Source: Begonia masoniana (Eukaryota > Streptophyta > Magnoliopsida > Cucurbitales > Begoniaceae). From it: 64,000 nucleotides of DNA. Location of the stretch: assembly GCA_022432975.1 (NCBI GenBank), contig CM039502.1:8599151-8663150 (forward strand). The letters are read 5' to 3'. Both the position numbers and the translations under genes were made by a program. Shown here in pieces: positions 55,585 through 64,000 of the stretch (position 1 is its first letter; each line of letters begins with the position of its first letter). The notes beneath the pieces were generated by a model that was not told where the DNA came from, did not search any database, and worked only from the letters and a program-made list of their open reading frames with translations.

Positions 55585-55860
55585 CCAAACTTCCATTCAG
55601 TTTATCAAATTTGAAACTTCTTTTACGGTTTGATTTATCCTCAAAACAACAAGAACTAGACGTAGATGCAGGCATATCCCGTTAATCTCCAACGATCGAA
55701 CACTCTGAATTAGAATCGGAAAGATTTTTATTACTTCCATAGTCAAAATACGATAAGTCCTCAACCATTTCAGACCAAGCCATATCAGCAAATTTCTTTA
55801 TTGAGCTTCTGTCAGAAACAACGAAAGAGGTTTTGAGGTGCTTCGGTCTGGTCCCGGTTC
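55585..55860 (-). other. Right-hand internal segment of the outer hAT with an unidentified coding-like stretch
   Basis: The minus strand is open through VVSDRSSIKKFADMAWSEM, DLSYFDYGSNKNLSDSN and SECSIVGD, then a stop. After it another frame reads on to 55597. Composition looks coding but I do not recognise it. It may be a second captured gene fragment or a relic of the transposon's own gene. Confidence 0.35.
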
Positions 55861-56032
55861 TTCGGGATTTCAGGCACTGGACCGAGGACTGGACCAAAGC
55901 TCCTCGGTCCAAGGTTGCCTTGAACTTGGACCGGACCTTGGTCCAAGGTTTATGGACCGTACCCGAACCGAACCCGCCGGTCCGGTCCGGTTCCCGGTCC
56001 ACGGTCCGGTCCTGCCCACCCCTATTTGTTGG

Positions 56033-58254
56033 TATTCAACACGTGTTGTATCATATGAGCATATAATAACCAAGTAGGTCGCAACTTCATTATGGTATCT
56101 CGATGATCATTTTGTCTGACAACATCGGCTAAACCACGATATTCAAGCGTAGTTTTTAGAGGTTAATCGTACGGTTCGATTGGGTTTGGGGAGATCGTAC
56201 GAGTCTTCCCATTTGTTAGCCTCTCGAGCTAAGGCGTAAAAACGAAGAGAATAAACATTATGTTCTAGAATGTGTAAGACGTTCATGTACAGATAGGAAG
56301 GTGTTGAGCAATTTTAGTTGCACTTGTTTTCGATATCTTTGAAACTTTCTTCCTTTGAATTTCTTATTTGTTAAGTTATGGCTCAATTTCAGGTCATCGG
56401 ATCAGACCCTTTAAGTCTTCGTCTTCTTGTTTTTTTTATTTTTTTATTTTTCTCTATAATTTATTATTATTTTCATGTACATCTACGCGTGGAAAACTAG
56501 GAATGAAACTGATGATGTTCCTTTTTCTTCCTGGGTTTCAACTTTCAAGTTTCAAATTTAAGTCAGAAAACGACCATTATATTTTATATATTTATGTTTG
56601 GGCATTAGCAAGTTGAATAATATTGCCTTGGTCTGCCGCATCCCCGCGGTCGTGCCACTCGAACAACAGGCGATTGGAGATGAAGTGCCGGTGATAAATT
56701 TTGCAAAAAATCTAGTCTTTTTTTTATCAATTTTTATCTCCAATTCGTCTACAACTTGTAAAAATTATAGATTGACTGAAATAACGTAGAAATAATCAAA
56801 GACTTTGAGTTTTCAAGCTCAAAACCTGAATCCAAGTAATACAAATCTAACATCGGAAACTCTATGTTCGTCCCTAAGCTTCCTCCATCTCACTTTGTTG
56901 GAATCCACCAGGCTTACATTGTGGCTGTCTACAGTGACCACTAATGAAAATTAAAAAAAATTTTAATTTAAAACTTGAATTATGGGGTCAAGGATAATTT
57001 AAACCTTAAATTATATTTGAGTACAAATCAAATCTTATAATATCTTCAAAGAATAAGTCAACCCTAACGATTAAATACACACATGTTCGCTCTCGTTTCG
57101 CATGAGGGCGACTTCGTTTAAACTAGGACGACCTCCGTGGTAGCCCGCGTTTAGGGTGAGGTTGCCCTTGTTTAGAGCAAAACCTCGAAATTAGGACAAA
57201 AATACAAAATTAAGGCGAAACCGCGAAATTAGAGAGATTTGTAAATCGATCGATATGTTGATGAAGCGGTCCGAAATTAAGGTGAAACTGCGAAAGAAAT
57301 GATGTGGGAGATCAAAACCGCGAACAAAAGGCTAGATATTGGAGGTCGAAATTTTGTTAGAACCGCGTAAAAAATTGTCGGAGAGAGAAGCTAGATCGTG
57401 TGCAGTTGCCTTTGTGCGAAACTCATGCAACCGCAAGTGTAATTAACAACGAGTAACACGCGAGAGTTGACTTGGTCATTGCAAATAGTATAAGAATTGA
57501 TTAGTATCCAAATATATTTAAAGGTTTTTCTTGTCTCTAACTTCAGAGATTAAGGTTTAAATTGGATTTTTTTTTTTTTTTTTAAATTGTAATGGTAAGA
57601 GTTAAATTGCTAAAGTTTGATATGGTAAAATATGTTTTCTCTAGAAAAATAAGGTAAGGTATAAATTGTCAGTACTCCAAAGAATAGCCACTTTTTTTCT
57701 ATTTTTTATACGACCAACCAAATATAAGGACCTAGTCGACTATTAATAATAATCAAGTCAATTAGCTAAATTGTTTTAGCAAAAATAAGAATTTTTTTTT
57801 TTTTTTCTTTTGTTGCTAAAAAATATTGGCGAGAATGAAAATAAAAATAAGATTACGAGGCACATGTTACTAATGAAAATTAATCAGATAATTATTTAAA
57901 CGAAAAAATACAATTATGATAATCAAATTGAAAATAAATAAATATAAACTACAATGACCAAGAGCGTATTTTACCATATCATTTAAAAATTTACTACTGT
58001 GAATATTAAAATATTAAAACATTAATTAAGTAATAACATACGTGGCTTAAACTTCTGCGACGATCCATCGACGATTACGAGATAAGGCGGATTCAAGATC
58101 CGGATCCTTTTTCATTGCCCAGAGAAAGAAAACTTCTCACGAGGTACCTAATGGGCTTCCAGGAGTAGTACAGTCGAGGTTTGCATTTACTTAGTAAACG
58201 TTACGTAGTATTTCATTTTCTGTAGCCATTTTTCTTTCCTAAACCTATCGAAAA
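56033..58254. other. Intergenic DNA, no gene recognised
   Basis: AT-rich. A 57.05-57.45 kb stretch repeats AAACCGCGAA-like and AAATTAAGGCGAAA-like words. A short open stretch near 56600-56740 (ALVCRIPAVVPLEQQAIGDE) is unidentified. Homopolymer T runs are at 57569-57588 and 57792-57807. Confidence 0.5.
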
Positions 58255-58699
58255 CTACGTATGTTGAAAATTAGTGCATCTTACAGATAAATTTGTTTGT
58301 TATTTCTGCTTAGTCAGTCAAATAATACAGTTCCTATTTATTAGGTAGACTGAGTCTTGCTGTTGTTAGTTTGGATTTGTTAGAGAATTTTTTCTGTCTC
58401 TATTTTGCTACAACGTATAAACCCCAAATTGTTTAATTTGAGAGAACGGACGAACCAGCGGGATTTGATGGTCGTACCTTTTGGTCCATTTCTCCAATCC
58501 CAGCTCTCTCCTGCTAACGACCGAGCATGGAGGCCTCAAACGCTCCACGAAGGGGGTTAGGTCGCTCTGCGAATACAAAATGGAAAGGGTGAAGGTGTAC
58601 TCTGGTCAAACAGACAGCGGAAAGGAGGAAGAAAGGGGAGAAATCAAAAAGGAGGGAATCGGTTCTTTATTTACACTGTGCATGTTTAGATGATCTAGC
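58255..58699. repeat. Dispersed duplicated segment, copy 2
   Basis: Homologue of 3505-3813 plus 4274-4375, without the 460-bp solo LTR; about 85-90 percent identical by eye with several indels. A copia LTR starts two bases after it. Confidence 0.7.
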
Positions 58700-58701
58700 T
58701 T

Positions 58702-59346
58702 TGAGGTCCCTCTTTATGACGAGGGACCTCTTCATTTAATTTCTCTTTGAAATTAAATGAGAAGAAGAACCAAAAGATGTTCTTTCGGCACCTACCATCA
58801 TTTATTGTAAATGTAAAGAAAAAATTTGTTTTTCTTCTTCAGCGGCGCCTACTTCACTTTTCTTGTGATCATTTTAAGGAATGTGTCGCTTTTCATACCT
58901 CTATAAATAGAGGCTTCATGAAAAGTGTTAAGTATCCGAAAGCAGAAGAAGAACCAACAACAAGAAGAGTTCTTTTCTGCGAAGAGGGAGAGAGGGTGAG
59001 GATTTTTGGAGGGATAGAAAAGAAAGGTATGAGAGAAAAATGGGTGTGGTGCTTTTGTGCACGGTGAGAATACTAAGAGTGGTGATTTTTAGTGAATATT
59101 TTTTAGAATATTCGATATCTAGAAAAATATTGTAAATCCTATTTTTCATAGTGAGATCTTTCTGGACTCGGTCCCCGTGGTTTTTTCCCGATTTGGGTTT
59201 CCACGTAAAATTCTCGGTGTTCAATTTTCTCTTACTTCTTAGCCGTTATTATTTTACAGTGGTGGAAAAATATTCCTGGTATTTTTCGGATCGCATCTAC
59301 TATCATTTCTCGTACCCGCCGAATTTATTCATTATTTTTCCCAACA
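58702..59346 (+). mobile_element. 5' LTR of copia 3
   Basis: TGAGGTCCCTCTTTATGACG ... TTTTTCCCAACA, 645 bp. It opens with an inverted repeat GAGGTCCCTC...GAGGGACCTC. The related degenerate LTR is at 2660-3504 on the minus strand. Confidence 0.85.
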
Positions 59347-59348
59347 AG

Positions 59349-59360
59349 TGGTATCAGAGC
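59349..59360 (+). promoter_or_regulatory. Primer-binding site (initiator tRNA-Met) of copia 3
   Basis: Exact TGGTATCAGAGC two bases after the LTR. Confidence 0.92.
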
Positions 59361-59444
59361 CTGGTGATTTCTTTAAATTTAGTATGCTCTGTGGTTGCGG
59401 TTTTTAACTGATCTTCCACATCAGAAAAATTTTTAGAAGTTATT

Positions 59445-60702
59445 ATGGAGGGAAAGATTGAAATCGAAAAATTCAACGGAAATAATTTCTCTCTGTGAAA
59501 ATTAAAAATGAAGGCGCTATTGCGGAGAGATGGTTGTGCTATGGCCATCGGCGACAGGCCTACGAACGTTGAAGACGAGAAATGGAGTAAAGCTGATGAG
59601 GATGCAATGGCCATTTTGCATCTCACTCTAGCAGATGGAATTTTGTCAAGTATCTCAGAAATGGTAACGGCAAAACAGATTTGGGATACGCTGACAAAAT
59701 TGTACGAGAAAAAATCATGGTATAATAAAATTTTCTTGAAAAGGAAATTATATACCCTTCGGATGTCAGAATCTACAGCAATACTCTGAATACATTATTT
59801 TCTCAACTTACAGCAATGGAGCACAAAATCGACGAAAATGAAAGAGCTCAACTTTTACTTCAAAGTTTGCCAGATTCATACGATCACCTCATCGTCAATC
59901 TACTCAATGGTAGTACAAAAACTACATTGATATTCAATGATATTGCAGCCGTCGTTCTTGACGAAGAAAGTAGGCGAAAAAACAAGGAGCAATCCTCTGT
60001 GGAGGCATTATCAGTAACGAGAGGGAGATCAATGGAACGTTGGGCCTCCGGAGCCAGCACGTCAGGAAGATCTAAATCAATAAGTAAAAGGGACGTCAAG
60101 TGCTATTACTGTGGCAAGACGGGCCACCTGAAAAAAGATTGCTGGAAACTGAAGAAAGAACAAGGCACAGGAGGTGCTAAAGAAGAAATTAAGAGTACGA
60201 CTGGAGCTGTCTCTGAGGGTGAAGATGTGATTGTATGCGAAGATGCTGTCAACCTTACGATGAATGAATCATGTTGGGTGTGTGACTCTGGAGCATCTTA
60301 CCATGTTACTTCGAAAATGGAGTATTTTTCATCTTACACCGGCGGTGATTTTGGCATTGTCAAAATGGGGAACAGTCAAGTTTTCAAAATAATTGGAAAA
60401 AGGCGACATCTGTATCCAGACCAACACAGGATGTGAGTTGGTGCTTAAAGATGTCAGACATGTTCCAGATATTAGACTGAATTTAATATCAGTCGGTGCT
60501 CTTGATGATGCTGGTTACAAGAGCAAGTTTGCTGGCGGTAAATGGGAGCTCAGCAAAGGATCGCTAATCATAGCGAAAGGGATCAAAGAGTCTAGCTTGT
60601 ATGTGACGCAAGTGACTGTGAATGAAGTATCAGTAAATGCTGCACAAGATGACTCATCCATTGAGTTATGGCACAAACGGCTTGGTCACATGAGCGAAAA
60701 GG
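59445..60702 (+). pseudogene. Copia 3 gag, protease and start of pre-integrase
   Basis: ATG at 59445 (MEGKIEIEKFNGNNFSL), then a TGA at 59496-59498 where Trp is usual. Gag continues (MKALLRRDGCAMAIGD, KQIWDTLTKLYEKKS), shifts near 59785, and goes on with LLLQSLPDSYDHLIVNLL, the knuckle CYYCGKTGHLKKDC and the protease CWVCDSGASYHVTSKMEY. Another shift occurs near 60395, then DVRHVPDIRLNLISVGALDD and LWHKRLGHMSEK, cut by the solo LTR at 60703. Confidence 0.9.
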
Positions 60703-61983
60703 TGTTGGATCGAGATTGTCTAAGAGGGGGGGTGAATTAGACACTTTTTGAAATTTAATTAATCTAATATTAATTTCTTTCTTATTGTAGGACTCTAAAT
60801 TAAAAGCAATCAGACAAGCAATCAAAGTAAAGAGAGAGAGAAATTTAACACACAGTGGTTTTTACGTGGTTCGGCCAAACCTTGCCTACATCCACGCTTC
60901 AAGGTTCACCTCTTGAAGATCCTTAACCTTCTCCTCAACGAGAATACACAGATCGGAATTCCGGGCTCCGATCAACTACCTTTTACAACTCTGGATTGTT
61001 CTTCACGGGCGACAATCCACTGCCTTATACAGATTTTGAGTTTATGTTTTTCAAACGCAGATTACACTCTCACCAAAAATGAAATCTCAAGTTAAAGTCG
61101 AGAGGTGTAGAAGAAAATACAGAGTGATTAACTTTCGCAGCTTAGGGCTAAGAATTCAAATTCGCAAAAGTTGTTCCTTCGTGCTCTAACCTTGGCTTAA
61201 ATACTCTGTCTTCAGAATCGGCTTGACTTCAATGCTCCTTGTCCAATAAGAGAAACTTTGTTACCATTGGAGAGCTTTCGTACATTTTCAGGTAGCCGTT
61301 GCCGATTGTAGTTGTAAGTCGTCGTCGCCATAAATGTTCTGAAGTTAAAGCTTGAAAACGACGTCACTGTAGCTTCGCGGCTAGCTTTGAATTCTGGCGG
61401 CAGATGCAACTTATGAAGCAGAGACACGTCATCGGTGGATGCAGCTTGAAACACCATCGGCAGATGTATCCTTAAGTGTCATCGGCAGATGTGGCTCAAA
61501 AACACCATCGGCAGATGTGTTATATAAGTGCTGAACCGTCATCGGCAGATGTTTTCAAAAACGTTATCGGCAGATGTTTTCGAATATAAGCGCTTGAGTG
61601 TCATCGGCAGATGTTAACTTCTAAACGGCTTCTTCTTCTGTCGTTTAGCAATCGGCAGATGTTTTCGAATATAAGCGCTTAAGTGTCATCGGCAGATGTT
61701 AACTTCTAAACGGCTTCTTCTTCTGTCGTTTAGAAATCGGCAGAAGCTATCGGCAGATGTTTTGTAAGGATCGGTAGAAACATGCGTTTCAGCCCTGTTT
61801 TTCTATTCAGCTCTGTATACTCAAACTGATTTTATTAGACAACTAAAATACCCTATTTAAGGGTATTGCCAAAACAATCTTATAATCATAATTCTCGTTA
61901 AATACACATAATCAAATTTTATACTTAATATACAAATACATCATCAAAAACAAATTATGACTTAAACACTCTATAAGTCAACA
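60703..61983 (-). mobile_element. Solo Sirevirus-like LTR, 1,281 bp, TSD AAAGG
   Basis: On the minus strand it starts TGTTGACTTATAGAGTG and ends CGATCCAACA; same family as 1402-2659. AAAGG flanks it at 60698-60702 and 61984-61988, and the copia 3 protein frame continues across it. It kept the AGGTGAACCTTGAAGCGTGG-type U5 block. Confidence 0.93.
61430..61765 (-). repeat. ATCGGCAGATGT repeats in the solo Sirevirus-like LTR
   Basis: Nine exact ATCGGCAGATGT words plus variants, some inside an ~87-bp unit present twice (around GTTTTCGAATATAAGCGCTT and GGCTTCTTCTTCTGTCGTTT). The family member at 1402-2659 has a different array at the equivalent place. Confidence 0.88.
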
Positions 61984-61988
61984 AAAGG

Positions 61989-63103
61989 GACTTCAATTGC
62001 TTGGCAAAAGAGGTTGTTTGTCACACCTCAGGAATAAACCACTGTCAAGTTGTATTCACTGTTTGGCGGGAAAGCAACACAGGGTATCCTTTCAGAAGAA
62101 TTCCGCATCAAGGAAACCAGAAGTGTTAGAAGTTGTCTACTCAAACGTCTGCGGTCCCATGTCCATGAAAACGTTAGGCGGTGCCCAATACATGGTGACA
62201 TTCATTGATGATCACTCCAGGAAAGTGTGGGCTTATGCACTTAAATCTAAAGATGAGGTGTTTAACGTTTTCAAACAGTTTCACGCCTTCACAGAGCGAG
62301 AAACTGGAAAGAAGTTAAAATGCATTCGCACAGACAATGGTGGCGAATATATGGGATCATTTGACAATTACTGCAAATTGCACGGGATCAGGCACGAAAG
62401 ATCTGTTCCAAAGACTCCTCAACAAAATGGTGTTGCGGAAAGAATGAACCGAACTATCGTGGAGAAGATAAGGTGCATGCTATCACATTCAATGCTTCCC
62501 AAAACATTCTGGGGAGAAGCAATGAATACTGCAGTGAACGTCATCAACTTGTCTCCGTCAACACCTCTGAGTGGAGAAGTGCCAAACAGACTATGGACAG
62601 GGAAGGACGTCTCGTATAAACATCTTAAAGTGTTTGGATGCATAGCATTCGTCCATATTCCCAAAGATGAGAGGTCCAAGCTAGACAGCAAAGCTAAGGA
62701 ATGCATATTCCTTGGATACGGAAGTGATGCATTCGGATATAGGCTTTGGGATCCGGTTGACAAGAAGATTGTCAGAAGCCGAGATGTTGTCTTCTTTGAA
62801 GATCAGACCATTGAAGACAAGAAGAAAGATGTCACTGATGAGCATCCAGTAAGAGTTGGTCTGGAGAAATCAACTCTTGACAGGGGAGATGCTGGAGAAT
62901 CTAGTGATCAAGCAGCTGATGATGTTGACCATGGAGAAACAGAGACTTCTCCTGAATCAGTTGCAGAACCAGAGTTAAGGAGGTCAACAAGAGATCGTCG
63001 ACCATCAAGGAAATACTCTGTGAACGAGTATGTGATGATAACTGACGGCGATGAACCTGAGTGCTATAAGGAAGCTATGGAGCATCAACAAAAGAAGAAC
63101 TAG
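61989..63103 (+). pseudogene. Copia 3 integrase
   Basis: Open from 61997 to a TAG at 63101. Zinc-binding part (CIHCLAGKQHRVSF), core with TFIDDHSRKVWAYAL, CIRTDNGGEYMGSF and QQNGVAERMNRTIVEKIRC (D,D,E present), C-terminal part (FGCIAFVHIPKDERSKLDSK, IFLGYGSDAFGYRLWDP) and the acidic linker ending LRRSTRDRRPSRKY. This domain is intact; the flanks are not. Confidence 0.93.
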
Positions 63104-63748
63104 TTAGATGCGATGCAAGATGAGATGAGATCATTGCATGAGAACTATACTTATGAGTTGGTTCAACTTCCAAATGGGAGAAAGGCACTCAAGAACAAAT
63201 GGGTATACAGACTCAAAGACGAAAATTCACAACCAAAGTACAAAGCACGACTGGTCGTAAAAGGCTTTGGACAGAAGAAGGGGGTTGACTTTGAGGAAAT
63301 TTTTTCACCGGTAGTGAAAATGTCATCCATACGAGTGGTACTTAGATTAGCCTCAAGTCTTGATTTGGAAATCGAGCAACTCGATGTGAAGACTGCCTTC
63401 TTGCATGGTGAATTAGAAGAAGAGATTTACATGGAACAACCAGAAGGGTTCGTTGTCAAGGGAAAGGAACATCTGGTATGTAAATTGAAGAAGAGTCTGT
63501 ATGGATTGAAGCAAGCCCCAAGACAATGGTACAAGAAGTTCGATTTCTTCATGGGAAATCAAGGGTACAAGAAAACTTCTTCAGACCATTGTGTGTTCGT
63601 GAAAAAGTTCGCAGATGGTGCATTTATAATCCTCCTACTCTATGTCAACGACATGCTGATTGTGGGCTCAGACAAAGAAAAGATTGTTAAGTTAAATAAT
63701 GAACTTAACAAGTCTTTTGCCATGAAAGATTTAGGACCGGCGAAATAG
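63104..63748 (+). pseudogene. Copia 3 reverse transcriptase with an altered catalytic box
   Basis: In frame with integrase after the [81 protein letters not shown]. The catalytic motif reads LLYVNDMLIVGS, so the first of the two catalytic Asp residues of YVDD is Asn. Ends with a TAG after LGPAK. Confidence 0.92.
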
Positions 63749-64000
63749 ATACTTGGGATGAGAATCACTCGTGATAGGAAGAACAAAAAATTATGGCTAT
63801 CACAGGAGAAGTATATCTAGAAAATTCTCAGCCGTTTCAATATGGATAAAGCGAAGCCGGTCAGTACTCCTCTTGCTAAACATTTTAAACTTACTTCCAA
63901 AGAAAGTCCTTCTACTGAAGAAGGAAAAGCAGAAATGCAGAGAATTTTTAGGTATCTTAAAGGTACTTCTGAATTCAGTTTGTGTTTTAGAAGTGAGAAG
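63749..64000 (+). pseudogene. Copia 3 RT thumb and RNase H remnant, internally deleted
   Basis: Translation gives ILGMRITRDRKNKKLWLSQE, a stop, then NFDMDK-like residues followed by KAKPVSTPL-like sequence and RIFRYLKGTSEFSLCF. About 35-40 residues usually found between the RT end and the RYLKGT block are missing around 63935. Cut by the window end. Confidence 0.75.

Larger units (their letters stand above)
43227..56024. mobile_element. Outer hAT transposon (own DNA about 1.26 kb), TSD TTTGTTGG, split by an Athila-like element
   Basis: TIRs TAGGGGTGGGCA... at 43227 and the reverse complement ...TGCCCACCCCTA ending at 56024, flanked by the 8-bp TSD TTTGTTGG at 43219-43226 and 56025-56032. The 8-bp TSD and TAGGGGTG TIR are hAT hallmarks. 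Subterminal DNA is full of GGTCCGGTCC-type motifs. Own sequence is 43227-44051 and 55585-56024: no transposase, so it is non-autonomous. The left half carries a host gene exon. Confidence 0.93.
58702..64000 (+). mobile_element. Copia element 3 (Tnt1/Tork-like), decayed, runs off the window
   Basis: 5' LTR 58702-59346, primer-binding site, then gag, protease, integrase, RT on the plus strand, with many stops, shifts and a nested solo LTR (60703-61983). The 3' LTR is beyond the window. The domain sequences resemble tobacco Tnt1-type elements (LWHKRLGHMSEK, GVAERMNRTIVEK, LWDPVDKKIVRSRDVVF). Confidence 0.92.

Overview
This window is plant nuclear DNA, almost certainly from a eudicot. It holds one host gene of the plant glutamate-receptor-like (GLR) family, with introns, and most of the rest is LTR retrotransposons and hAT DNA transposons inserted into one another. 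There is no prokaryotic signature. I found exact matching target-site duplications (TSDs) for nearly every insertion, so the nesting order can be read directly from the sequence.

Left to right: (1) 1-2659 is the 3' end of a Sirevirus-like copia element with its LTR. (2) 2660-4921 holds an old reverse-strand copia LTR, a short segment also present at 58.3-58.7 kb, and a 460-bp solo LTR (TSD GACAC) inside that segment. (3) 4922-40750 is a GLR gene on the minus strand. Its coding exons are split by copia element 1 (5123-22934, TSD AGTAT) and copia element 2 (23390-36165, TSD GAAAC). Copia 1 contains two solo gypsy LTRs (TSDs CCATC and TTTAC) and a gag-only gypsy element of the TR-GAG kind (TSD GAAAG). 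Copia 2 contains a young, nearly intact gypsy chromovirus (26336-34753, TSD ATTTC). GLR intron 1 holds a solo LTR carrying a 5S rRNA-like segment, as in Cassandra elements (TSD GATAC). (4) 43227-56024 is a three-layer nest: a small hAT element (8-bp TSD TTTGTTGG) that has apparently captured the first exon of a neprosin-type gene, containing an Athila-like gypsy derivative (TSD ATCAC), containing a second hAT element with a decayed transposase (TSD ATTTTAGG). (5) 58702-64000 is a third, Tnt1-like copia element, decayed and running off the window, with a reverse-strand solo Sirevirus-like LTR inside it (TSD AAAGG).

By eye, the inner elements have more similar LTR pairs than their hosts. The chromovirus pair differs by one indel that I could see, the TR-GAG and Athila-like pairs by roughly half a percent, and the two copia elements in the GLR exons by roughly 3 percent. 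That agrees with the nesting order. The GLR is a pseudogene. Besides two exon insertions it has a one-base frameshift in the exon before the pore region and an exon-intron junction that is out of phase by one base.

The least ordinary structures are the hAT with a captured gene exon, the array of palindromic 42-bp units next to an 87-bp perfect inverted repeat inside the inner hAT, the 5S-bearing solo LTR in a gene intron, the chromovirus pol frame that runs about 73 codons into the LTR, and GATCGATC palindrome clusters shared by unrelated LTRs. I found no previously undescribed protein system. No intact, clearly functional host gene is visible in this window.
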